A stretch of DNA of 7,502 bases from assembly GCA_005786815.1 (NCBI GenBank), contig SYDB01000216.1:1-7502 (forward strand). The letters run 5' to 3'. How positions within the stretch are numbered: position 1 is the first letter of the stretch; the number at the start of each line of letters is the position of its first letter. The notes beneath the pieces were generated by a model. That model saw only the letters and a list, made by a program, of their open reading frames with translations. It ran no database searches and was not told where the DNA came from. The position numbers and the translations under genes are program-made. This document shows positions 1 through 6,181 of this stretch, one piece after another. The stretch comes from Burkholderiales bacterium. Lineage in GTDB: Bacteria > Pseudomonadota > Gammaproteobacteria > Burkholderiales > Burkholderiaceae_C.

Positions 1-1526
1 ATGCTGTTACCTATCAATAACGCTCTGGCAGTAATTTCACTACCATTATTTTGGACTTCTCCAATATTGGTGTAAGCGGTAAAGGAACTGTTTGCAGTAA
101 TGGCATTTTTTGTTGTCGAAGTAAAGTAATTAGTTCTGAACAATGTATTTTCAACAGCGTAAGAAAGTCCAATTTCTTGACTATTGTGAGTTTCTACAGC
201 TAACGTCGGACTCAAACTTATTTCGTAGGCATTTGGGGCTCTAAAGCCTGAAGAGCTGGTAGCGCTCAGTCGCCACACATCACTAAATTGGTAGCCGGCA
301 CCCAAAAGCGTAGAGTTAGTATTTGTCGAACTACTCGCAGTTACTCCTGAAGACTTTACATTGCTCACCTTTACGCTATCGGTCCTAAAGTTTCCTTGAA
401 AATCCCATTTTTGTATTTTGTGCGACAGACCTCCAAAATACCCATTGGTATTACGCGTTAAGTCATAACTACTGGATTGTCCAAACGTTTCTCTATTTAT
501 GTCCATACCAAAGGTAGATGTAGTATCAGACGCTAATTCATAGGTGTTAAACCATCGCAGTAGATTTTGTTCGCCGTAGTATCTACCTACAGAATAAGTT
601 GTATTCAAATTACCGTTTTTTAGATCTTCATATTGATAATTGGCATTTGAATAATCAAAGTTACTCAACCAATTATCTAAGATTGCCGCTCTCGCATAAG
701 CACCAGCAGAATTTCTTTTAACTTTAAACTGGTTAGTTTCAGATGTTGTTGTTCCGTAGGCGTTGTCATATTCTGTCAAAGAGTTATTGACAGACATACG
801 CAGTCCAATGTTTAAATCTCGGTTGAGTTTTTTTTCAACTTTTCCAGCAAGGTATGTACTTCTGAAAGCATCATTGTCTGGATTAGCGCCAGAATTAATT
901 GAAGTATTCATTGAAGAAAACCCCTTGGTTCCCGACTGTCCTGCATTCAAATTAAATTTGATGGCATCCAACTGCCCGCCATATCCGGCATGAACATCTG
1001 AAGTACCACGGCTACCATATGAAACAGCGCCGTAGCTAGTAGGAACACCTTTTCGCTGACGAGTTTGTATATTGATTACGCCACCGATGGCTGATTCACC
1101 ATAAAGTGCACCCGCATTACCTCGCAAAATTTCAATCCGCTCGATTTGAGACAGAGGCATATCGGTCATCGTTAAGGCGGCTATCTGGTCTGTTTGGACA
1201 CGCACACCATCCACCATCACCAAAACACTGGTACTGTTTTGACCTCTTAAGAAAAATGAAGTGGTAGACCCCACACCACCATTTCGTCCGAATTCAAATC
1301 CAGCTTCTCCTTGAAGCAAATCGGCCAAAGTTGGAGATTGAGATTTTTCAATGTCTTGCCTAGTGATAACAGACACTGAGGAAAGTACTTTTGACAACGG
1401 TCGCTCAATACGGCTAGCCGACACAACAACAGGATTGACTTCAAGTAATTCTGCTTGTGACAAGCAAGCAACAGAAGATATGGAAATGGCTGACGCAACA
1501 AAGCGCAAAGAGAAAGTTTTTTTCAT
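1..1526 (-). CDS. btuB: BtuB-like TonB-dependent outer-membrane receptor, C-terminus cut by window edge
   Basis: Probable vitamin B12/corrinoid receptor of the outer membrane, energised by TonB-ExbBD. The frame is open from the ATG at 1524-1526 to the window edge: 508 whole codons and no stop. Residues 1-25 form a signal peptide (MKKTFSLRF, a hydrophobic stretch, then SQA before the likely cleavage). A TonB-box-like segment, NPVVVSASR, follows at about 31-39. The plug domain comes next, with VITRQDIEKSQS, FFLRGQNSTSVLVMVDGVR and ALYGESAIGGVINI, all close to the E. coli BtuB plug as I recall it. The rest is beta-barrel. BtuB proteins are about 600 residues or longer, so roughly 100-150 residues lie outside the window. 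A cobalamin riboswitch directly upstream supports B12 as ligand. There is no good Shine-Dalgarno before the ATG; an in-frame GTG at 1551-1553 is a weaker alternative start. The coding region is far AT-richer than its neighbours. The family is certain; the exact corrinoid is inferred. Confidence 0.9.
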   Translation of the reverse strand, partial: MKKTFSLRFVASAISISSVACLSQAELLEVNPVVVSASRIERPLSKVLSSVSVITRQDIEKSQSPTLADLLQGEAGFEFGRNGGVGSTTSFFLRGQNSTSVLVMVDGVRVQTDQIAALTMTDMPLSQIERIEILRGNAGALYGESAIGGVINIQTRQRKGVPTSYGAVSYGSRGTSDVHAGYGGQLDAIKFNLNAGQSGTKGFSSMNTSINSGANPDNDAFRSTYLAGKVEKKLNRDLNIGLRMSVNNSLTEYDNAYGTTTSETNQFKVKRNSAGAYARAAILDNWLSNFDYSNANYQYEDLKNGNLNTTYSVGRYYGEQNLLRWFNTYELASDTTSTFGMDINRETFGQSSSYDLTRNTNGYFGGLSHKIQKWDFQGNFRTDSVKVSNVKSSGVTASSSTNTNSTLLGAGYQFSDVWRLSATSSSGFRAPNAYEISLSPTLAVETHNSQEIGLSYAVENTLFRTNYFTSTTKNAITANSSFTAYTNIGEVQNNGSEITARALLIGNS

Positions 1527-1585
1527 AAGAAAACCAACAGAATTTGCCCTCACCGCCTTCCCCGACAGTGCATGGACGAATTAGC

Positions 1586-1604
1586 GGTGCGTTTTGGACG
1601 CACC
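1586..1604 (-). promoter_or_regulatory. Hairpin downstream of riboswitch, possible expression platform
   Basis: Perfect 7-bp stem GGTGCGT/ACGCACC with a 5-nt loop (CCAAA on the transcribed strand), just 3' of the riboswitch aptamer and about 60 nt before the receptor ATG. No T-run follows, so it is not an intrinsic terminator. In many cobalamin riboswitches a downstream hairpin loop kisses loop L5. Here the L5 loop contains UUG, which could pair with the CAA of this loop, but three base pairs is weak support. Its role in control is inferred from position. Confidence 0.45.
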
Positions 1605-1612
1605 ACCACCTA

Positions 1613-1827
1613 GTTGGCCGGTATCCGGGCTGACGGAGACAACCTTTGTCGCCTTCCCAAACGCTTGTTCAAGGCGTTCAGTGGCTAATTGACAAAAGCG
1701 GAGTTTGTGAAAACTCGTCCGTTTGACCGTTGCGGGGGCAGCGCAGGTGGGGCTTTGTCGAGCGAGCGACGCAACCCTCCTGCTTCCCGTTGAACTGCGG
1801 CGTGTGAACCACACCGCGAGCACCAAC
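1613..1827 (-). ncRNA. Cobalamin (adenosylcobalamin-type) riboswitch
   Basis: Cis-acting B12-sensing leader of the receptor gene; ligand binding normally lowers expression of the downstream transport gene. On the minus strand the conserved blocks occur in order. GTTCAACGGGAAGC is at 1795-1782. The core GCTGCCCCCGCAAC lies within 1742-1726. AGCCACTG is at 1686-1679. The P5 arm AACGC/GCGTT follows, then TTGGGAAGGCG at 1660-1650, and GTCAGCCCGGATACCGGCC at 1634-1616. The ends close as a P1/P2 stem: GUUGG at 1827-1823 pairs with CCAAC at 1617-1613, and CGGU pairs with ACCG. It ends about 90 nt before the receptor ATG. No terminator is seen downstream, so control is more likely translational. An 81-codon open frame across this stretch is not a gene. 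Recognition rests on the conserved sequence blocks and is strong. Confidence 0.95.
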
Positions 1828-1834
1828 AGCAGTT

Positions 1835-1840
1835 ATCTTA
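1835..1840 (-). promoter_or_regulatory. Candidate -10 box for riboswitch/receptor transcript
   Basis: TAAGAT on the minus strand would place transcription start near 1828, which is exactly where the P1 stem of the riboswitch begins. A poor -35 (TTAAGG, 19-nt spacer) lies at 1860-1865. That overlaps the -10 candidate of the divergent cell-division genes, so the two promoters may interfere. The -35 match is weak. Confidence 0.4.
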
Positions 1841-1862
1841 ACGGCTCAGCCTCCAGTCCCCT

Positions 1863-1868
1863 TAAAAT
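1863..1868 (+). promoter_or_regulatory. Candidate -10 box for ZapB-like/zapA operon
   Basis: TAAAAT matches the sigma-70 -10 consensus at five of six positions. It would start transcription near 1875, one or two bases before the ATG at 1877, giving an almost leaderless mRNA. This fits the absence of a Shine-Dalgarno sequence before that ATG. No convincing -35 box is visible at 16-18 nt spacing. Confidence 0.45.
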
Positions 1869-1876
1869 GCCACCAC

Positions 1877-2098
1877 ATGCCCCAATCCAGCCTCATTGAC
1901 CAAATTGCCGAGCGCACGGAGCGTTTGTTAGTTCGACACGAAGAACTGCAACGAACCAATGCTTTGTTAACCGCACAGGTTGAGCAACTCACCCAAGAAA
2001 GAGACCTGATGAAATCTCGTCTGGGCGCAGCCCGTCATCGCATTGACGCGCTGATCGATCGCTTGCCACAAGAACAAACTGCGAAGGACAAAGCGTGA
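1877..2098 (+). CDS. Small coiled-coil protein of TIGR02449/ZapB-like type next to zapA
   Basis: A 73-residue cytoplasmic protein that is almost entirely a predicted coiled coil. It shows the pattern IAERTERLLVRHEELQRTN, then LTAQVEQLTQERDLMKSRL, then ARHRIDALIDRL. This spacing of Leu, Asn and Arg is that of the TIGR02449 family, short proteins commonly encoded directly before zapA in gamma- and betaproteobacteria and often called ZapB-like. A role at the division septum with ZapA and FtsZ is inferred from the family and the neighbour, not proven. The ATG at 1877 is the only in-frame candidate near the promoter; an ATG at 1867 is out of frame. There is no Shine-Dalgarno. The stop overlaps the GTG start of zapA by 4 nt (GTGA), indicating translational coupling. 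Confidence 0.85.
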   Translation: MPQSSLIDQIAERTERLLVRHEELQRTNALLTAQVEQLTQERDLMKSRLGAARHRIDALIDRLPQEQTAKDKA

Positions 2099-2397
2099 AG
2101 CAAGTGGAAGTGCAAATAATGGGGCATGGCTATGTGCTGGGCTGCCCAGAAGACGGTGAAGAGCGCCTCAACCAAGCGGTTGCAAAAGTTGATGAGGCCA
2201 TGTGCAAAATTCGCGACGCGGGGAAGATCAAAGCGCGTGACCGTATCGCTGTGCTAGCTGCTCTCAACCTTGCTTTCGACTTAACTGACCGCCCTATCGC
2301 CTCCGGCACAGACGCGCCCAACCTCTCCACCTCCCAGCTGCAATCTTTGTTGCAACGCATGGACACAGTGCTCGGCCACGACAACCAATTGTTGTAA
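2095..2397 (+). CDS. zapA: Cell division protein ZapA
   Basis: A 100-residue cytoplasmic protein that binds FtsZ and promotes filament bundling in the Z-ring. The N-terminal globular part is typical: KQVEVQIMGHGYVLGCPEDGEERL (VEVQI strand, GHGYVLGCPE turn), then helices with AVAKVDEAMCKI and ARDRIAVLAALNLAFDL at about 47-63. The C-terminal coiled coil, about 68-100, forms the dimer/tetramer interface and ends in VLGHDNQLL. Length is close to the usual 100-110 residues. The start is a GTG at 2095 inside the stop region of the preceding gene, with a Shine-Dalgarno-like GAAGGA at 2083-2088. It is cotranscribed with the ZapB-like gene and followed by the 6S RNA gene, an arrangement also known for zapA and ssrS in E. 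coli and other proteobacteria. Confidence 0.93.
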   Translation: MKQVEVQIMGHGYVLGCPEDGEERLNQAVAKVDEAMCKIRDAGKIKARDRIAVLAALNLAFDLTDRPIASGTDAPNLSTSQLQSLLQRMDTVLGHDNQLL

Positions 2398-2405
2398 CGC
2401 AGGTC

Positions 2406-2411
2406 TACAAT
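2406..2411 (+). promoter_or_regulatory. -10 box of the 6S RNA gene
   Basis: TACAAT, five of six matches to the sigma-70 consensus, sits immediately after the zapA stop. Its spacing puts the start at G2418, the first base of the 6S closing stem. No clear -35 hexamer is seen at standard spacing, since that region is still zapA coding sequence. 6S RNA may also be processed from a zapA read-through transcript. Confidence 0.6.
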
Positions 2412-2417
2412 CCACGC

Positions 2418-2588
2418 GTCTGCTCGGTCCTTGAGGCTTTATATTTCCTTGAACCAATGCTCATAGAGCTCGGGCTTGGAACATCGTTTGATGAGCGTGA
2501 TCGTCTCGCGTCAGATGAACCCAACGTCAATCTGACCTCGCCCACCTGAACCCCGGTTCAGGATGCCGGCCTTGAGGCCCTTGCAGAC
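2418..2588 (+). ncRNA. ssrS: 6S RNA
   Basis: About 171-nt regulatory RNA that mimics an open promoter and binds sigma-70 RNA polymerase, mainly in stationary phase. The two ends form a long closing stem: GTCTGC at 2418-2423 pairs with GCAGAC at 2583-2588, followed inward by GG/CC and a run pairing CCTTGAGGC at 2429-2437 with GCCTTGAGG near 2569-2577, including two G-U pairs. Next comes an open 5' bubble strand with TATATTTCC, like the AUAUUUC of E. coli 6S. The 3' bubble side carries the hairpin CCTGAAC-CCCG-GTTCAGG at about 2546-2563, equivalent to the E. coli hairpin in that strand. Location after zapA and a correctly spaced -10 box add support. The exact ends are inferred from the stem; boundaries may be off by several bases. 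Confidence 0.87.
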
Positions 2589-2623
2589 ACCCTCCCTACA
2601 CCCAACTCTTCTTCCCCTCTTCT

Positions 2624-3439
2624 ATGGACTTCCAGCCGCAACTTTTGATTGAACTCGCCGCGCTTGGCATATGCGCAGGTTTTTTAGCGGGTTTGCTGGG
2701 TATTGGAGGTGGAATGGTGATGGTGCCTTTTTTAACTATCTTGCTCTCTCAGCGTGGCGTAGAGAATAACCTAGCCGTCAAGATGGCTATAGCTACCTCC
2801 ATGGCAACGATCATCTTCACTTCTATTTCTAGTGTGCGTGCACACCACAAACGGGGTGCTGTGCGTTGGGATTTGGTCAAAGGCTTAGCACCTGGCATCG
2901 TGCTTGGCAGCATGATTGCAAGCGTAGGTGTGTTTGCATTGCTCAAAGGTTCCAACCTATCTATCTTTTTTGGATTGTTTGTAGGCTTTTCTGCAACACA
3001 AATGTTTTTGGATAAAAAGCCTGCGCCCTCGCGCCAAGTGCCTGGTACGTTAGGTTTGATCAGCGCTGGTAGCGCCATTGGATTCTTTTCAGGCCTAGTA
3101 GGTGCGGGCGGGGCTTTTATCAGCGTGCCATTCATGACTTGGTGCAATGTATTGATCCAAAATTCCGTAGCCACCAGTGCAGCGCTTGGATTTCCTATTG
3201 CTGTAGCTAACGTGGCGGGATACATCGTGAGTGGCCAAAACGTTCAAGGTTTGCCAGACGATGCTTTTGGTTATCTTTGGGTGCCAGCCCTATTTGTGAT
3301 TGCATCATGCAGCGTTTTTTCAGCTCCATTAGGCGCAAAAACTGCTCATAAGTTTCCAGTGAAAAAGCTTAAACGTACTTTTGCATGCGTACTGTATTTG
3401 CTCGCGGTATATATGCTCTACAAAGGTTTTGGGAATTGA
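2624..3439 (+). CDS. TSUP (TauE/SafE) family membrane transporter
   Basis: A 271-residue inner-membrane protein of the TSUP family, whose members export sulfite, sulfoacetate or other small anions. It shows the family's internal duplication. GFLAGLLGIGGGMVMVPF at 19-36 matches GFFSGLVGAGGAFISVPF at 153-170, each followed by an ATSM/ATSAALG segment (57-60 and 183-189). About eight hydrophobic segments lie near 8-41, 50-71, 86-107, 111-129, 141-171, 183-203, 217-235 and 253-268. It is full length for the family. It begins 35 nt after the 6S RNA, with no visible promoter or Shine-Dalgarno; the leader is pyrimidine-rich (CTTCTTCCCCTCTTCT). It may be read from the 6S or zapA promoter. The substrate cannot be deduced: no sulfonate genes are nearby. 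Confidence 0.9.
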   Translation: MDFQPQLLIELAALGICAGFLAGLLGIGGGMVMVPFLTILLSQRGVENNLAVKMAIATSMATIIFTSISSVRAHHKRGAVRWDLVKGLAPGIVLGSMIASVGVFALLKGSNLSIFFGLFVGFSATQMFLDKKPAPSRQVPGTLGLISAGSAIGFFSGLVGAGGAFISVPFMTWCNVLIQNSVATSAALGFPIAVANVAGYIVSGQNVQGLPDDAFGYLWVPALFVIASCSVFSAPLGAKTAHKFPVKKLKRTFACVLYLLAVYMLYKGFGN

Positions 3440-3506
3440 TCATCCCTCAGCGTATGGTTTTAAAAAGCCAAGTTACTAAATTTGTAAAGATTTAAATTTC
3501 TTTGGC

Positions 3507-5024
3507 TCAAGCGAGTCCGAGCTTTTGTGCCATGCCAATGCGTTGCAATTTGCCTGTTGCACCTTTGGGGATTTCGTCCATGAATAAAACTTTTCGTGGA
3601 ACTTTGAAATCGGCCAATCGTGTTGCAGTGTATTCACGAAGTTCTTTTTCAGTAGCAGTCATGCCTTCTCGCAGGACCACTGCAGCACCAACTTCTTCGC
3701 CTAATTTGTCATGGGGGATACCAAAGCAAACATCTTGTGCCACAGCCGGATGATCCATCAAGACTTCATCGACTTCACGGGGGCTGATTTTTTCGCCACC
3801 ACGGTTGATGATCTCTTTGAGTCTGCCTGTAATGCTGACATACCCTTCTGTGTCCATGACACCTTGGTCCCCCGTTCTAAACCATCCATGAGTGAAAGCT
3901 TCTGCATTGGCCTTATCGTTGTTTTCATAACCAGGTGTCACATTGCTACCGCGAATCACAATTTCGCCTGTGCTTCCAGCGGGCAATAAATCACCGCCTG
4001 AGTTCATGATGGCAATCTCGGGTCCTGCAGCTAAGCCCACGGTGCCGGGCTTTCTTTGGCCGGGCGGCAGTGGATTGCAAGCCATTTGGTGAGCCGCTTC
4101 GGTCATGCCATAGGCTTCAATGACGGGTGCTTTGAAGGTGTCTTCGAGCTCTGCTAAAACCTGAGGTGGCAAAGAGGAGGAAGACGAACGAATAAAACGA
4201 AGTGGCACCCTGGCAATTACTTCTTTGTTATTAGCCGATCTGGATAATATAGCTTGGTGCATTGTGGGCACGGCGGTATACCAAGTGGGCTTGACTTCGT
4301 CCATTTGGCTGAAGAACTTCAAAGCATTGAAGCCGCTGGTGCAATAGACTTCACCGCCTTGAGACAGCGGCGCCAAGATGCCCGCAATGAGGCCGTGAAT
4401 ATGAAAGAGTGGCATCACATTCAAGCCACGATCAGAATTGCTGAAGCGCGTACTGTGCGCAATGTTTTGTGCTGAAGCACTCACATTGCGATGTGTCAGA
4501 GGGACAATTTTGGGACGCGAGGTGGTACCAGAGGTATGCAGTACCAAGGCCACATCGTCCGGTTGTGCCTCACCTGGATATTGAGCCGCTTTGGGTGCAA
4601 GGCCCTGCATGTTCAGTGTGAATGAACCCGCACCTAGGGTGGGTGTGGGTTCTAGTTCAATGATCGCAATGCCCATTTTGGCTGCCACTGCAACGGCAGG
4701 GCTGCTTGAGCCCTTTTCAACCACCAAGGCTTTGGCGTTCAAGTCGTTCAGATAAAACTCAAATTCATCTGCTCGATAGCTAGGGTTTAAGGGAGCTGAG
4801 GTGCAACAGCAGGCCACGGTCACGAAACTGGCGGCCATTTCCGCACTGTTAGGCAAAACCAAGGCCACGCGATCGTTGCGGCCAATGCCGACGTGGTTGA
4901 ACGCCGTTTTAACGTAATGACTCAATTGACGCAAGCCCGAATACGCAAGGGGCACACTGTTGGCGGCACTCAAACAAGTTGATTGGGCATTTCCAGCTGC
5001 CAAAATTTCTATTAGGGTTTTCAT
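3507..5024 (-). CDS. Acyl-CoA synthetase, probable oxalate-CoA ligase (AAE3/Pcs60-like)
   Basis: A 505-residue cytoplasmic ANL-superfamily enzyme that activates a carboxylate to an acyl-AMP and then an acyl-CoA. Key motifs: the P-loop HTSGTTSRPKIVPLTH at 163-178; MPLFHIHGLIAGIL at 204-217; AYGMTEAAHQMACNPLPPG at 304-322; the ATP-ribose contact TGD at 384-386; the hinge GRLKEIINRGGEKISPREVD at 400-419; and the catalytic lysine K492 in PKGATGKLQR. Several segments (HTSGTTSRPKIVPLTH, FHIHGL, WYTAVPTMHQAIL, RSSSSSLPP, MTEAAHQM.CNPLPPG) closely resemble plant AAE3 and yeast Pcs60, which make oxalyl-CoA from oxalate. Other FadD13-like acids remain possible. The start ATG at 5022-5024 lacks a clear Shine-Dalgarno. 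It lies 149 nt after the reductase stop, so it may be the last gene of that operon or have its own promoter. Confidence 0.85.
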   Translation of the reverse strand: MKTLIEILAAGNAQSTCLSAANSVPLAYSGLRQLSHYVKTAFNHVGIGRNDRVALVLPNSAEMAASFVTVACCCTSAPLNPSYRADEFEFYLNDLNAKALVVEKGSSSPAVAVAAKMGIAIIELEPTPTLGAGSFTLNMQGLAPKAAQYPGEAQPDDVALVLHTSGTTSRPKIVPLTHRNVSASAQNIAHSTRFSNSDRGLNVMPLFHIHGLIAGILAPLSQGGEVYCTSGFNALKFFSQMDEVKPTWYTAVPTMHQAILSRSANNKEVIARVPLRFIRSSSSSLPPQVLAELEDTFKAPVIEAYGMTEAAHQMACNPLPPGQRKPGTVGLAAGPEIAIMNSGGDLLPAGSTGEIVIRGSNVTPGYENNDKANAEAFTHGWFRTGDQGVMDTEGYVSITGRLKEIINRGGEKISPREVDEVLMDHPAVAQDVCFGIPHDKLGEEVGAAVVLREGMTATEKELREYTATRLADFKVPRKVLFMDEIPKGATGKLQRIGMAQKLGLA

Positions 5025-5173
5025 TAGTCAATGGATAAAAGTTTAATCAAAAGAATTTAAATTTCGACAAGCTAAAGATGATTCTATTACGACACTTTTA
5101 GTTTACTGTCGGCAAAATTACGTGCTTAGCCATCATCATGCTTGCATGACCCTGGATGGAACGCTTGAAAAAC
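5025..5173 (-). other. Intergenic gap with small inverted repeats before the CoA ligase
   Basis: AT-rich spacer without a gene. It contains an inverted repeat CGACA-N12-TGTCG (5090-5111) and a short palindrome CATGCTTGCATG (5137-5148). No terminator with a T-run and no good -35/-10 pair was found on the minus strand. The spacer could hold a weak promoter or a processing site; nothing firm can be said. Confidence 0.35.
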
Positions 5174-6181
5174 TCAGTCGAGGCTAAGCCCTTTGCCTTT
5201 TTTCAACACACTCTGCTGGAGCAAGCGCGTCATGGCGTAAACCGATTCGAGTGTGGGTGTGGGCATGCTACAAATCCTGCCCAACTCAATCACACTACCT
5301 AACAGCGCCTCTAACTCCAAAGCCTTGCCGTGTTCTATGTCTTGCAACATGGAAGTTTTGTGGGCGCCCACAGCTTGTGCACCGGCAATTCGTTTGTCAA
5401 TACTGATTTTGAATTGAACGCCTAGTTTTTCTCCCACCGTTTGAGCTTCCGTCATCATGCGAGCCGCCAAATTGCGCGTGAGATCAAAATTGCAAATGTC
5501 TTCCAGTGTGGCGTGCGTTAAAGCAGACACAGGGTTAAAGGTGAGGTTGCCCCAAAGTTTGACCCACAGCTCGCTGCGAATGTCTGTGGACACAGGGGTT
5601 TTGAATCCTGCTGCAATCATGGCTTGAGCTAATGTTGTTACACGCTCTGATTTCTCGCCACTGGGCTCGCCCAAGGTAAAGCGATTACCTTCAATGAGCT
5701 TGACAACGCCAGGGGCAAACAGCTCTGCAGCGGGGTACACCACAGCACCAATCACCCGTTGAGGGCCAATATGCTGCCACTGCGCACCGCCAGGATCAAT
5801 GGAATTCAATTGGCGGTTTTGATACTCGCCCACTAAGTTATAAAAGTACCACCAAGGCACCCCATTTTGCAGAGTGACCACGGCCGTGTTGTCGTGGCAT
5901 AGCCGACCAATTTGTTCAGCCACAACAGGGCTGACCTGGTGTGATTTCATGGTTAAAAACACAAAGTCGTGCGGCATGGCCTCGTCGATGGTGCAGGCTT
6001 TTACATTGGGGGCATGCAACGATGTGCCGTCTTCCAAGTTAAGTGTCATGCCATCGGCTTGAATAGCTTTGAGATTTTCGCCACGCGCAATGAAAGTAAC
6101 GTTGCAACCCGACAAGGCCAACTTCACACCGAGGTAACCCCCAATGGCGCCTGCGCCCACAATGGCAATGTTCAAACTCAT
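5174..6181 (-). CDS. Ketopantoate reductase family (ApbA/PanE) 2-oxoacid reductase
   Basis: A 335-residue NADP-dependent cytoplasmic reductase; the family's model reaction is 2-dehydropantoate to pantoate. The N-terminal Rossmann motif is IVGAGAIGGYLG at 7-18. TMKSH at 77-81 holds the equivalent of E. coli K72. QNGVP is at 105-109. The catalytic block LWVKLWGNLTFNPVSALT at 205-222 carries K208, N212 and N216, matching K176, N180 and N184 of E. coli PanE. KTSMLQDIEHGKALELE at 275-291 carries S277, D281 and E289, matching S244, D248 and E256. So the active site is intact. It differs from classical PanE (about 300 residues) by extra sequence with PWWYFYNLVGEYQ at 109-121 and a different setting. 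It overlaps the FAH gene by 4 nt (ATGA), implying joint translation in a catabolic operon. The true substrate may be another 2-oxo acid. Confidence 0.88.
   Translation of the reverse strand: MSLNIAIVGAGAIGGYLGVKLALSGCNVTFIARGENLKAIQADGMTLNLEDGTSLHAPNVKACTIDEAMPHDFVFLTMKSHQVSPVVAEQIGRLCHDNTAVVTLQNGVPWWYFYNLVGEYQNRQLNSIDPGGAQWQHIGPQRVIGAVVYPAAELFAPGVVKLIEGNRFTLGEPSGEKSERVTTLAQAMIAAGFKTPVSTDIRSELWVKLWGNLTFNPVSALTHATLEDICNFDLTRNLAARMMTEAQTVGEKLGVQFKISIDKRIAGAQAVGAHKTSMLQDIEHGKALELEALLGSVIELGRICSMPTPTLESVYAMTRLLQQSVLKKGKGLSLD

Noticed and set aside
1581..1826. 81-codon open frame on the minus strand
   Set aside because: Coincides with the cobalamin riboswitch; the conserved blocks are RNA motifs, not codons.
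2130..2384. 84-codon open frame on the minus strand
   Set aside because: Antisense to zapA and created by its codon pattern.
2749..3225. 158-codon open frame on the minus strand
   Set aside because: Lies wholly antisense to the well-supported TSUP transporter; its translation is proline/alanine-rich without any family pattern.
3466..3507. AGCCAA...TTGGCT pairing around AAATTT repeats as a bidirectional terminator between the convergent transporter and CoA ligase genes
   Set aside because: Only 6 bp with a loop of about 30 nt, and the T-run is not placed correctly; too weak to call, although a terminator is expected between convergent genes.
5137..5148. CATGCTTGCATG palindrome as a regulatory site
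   Set aside because: 5-bp arms in a short spacer are expected by chance; no promoter nearby to regulate.
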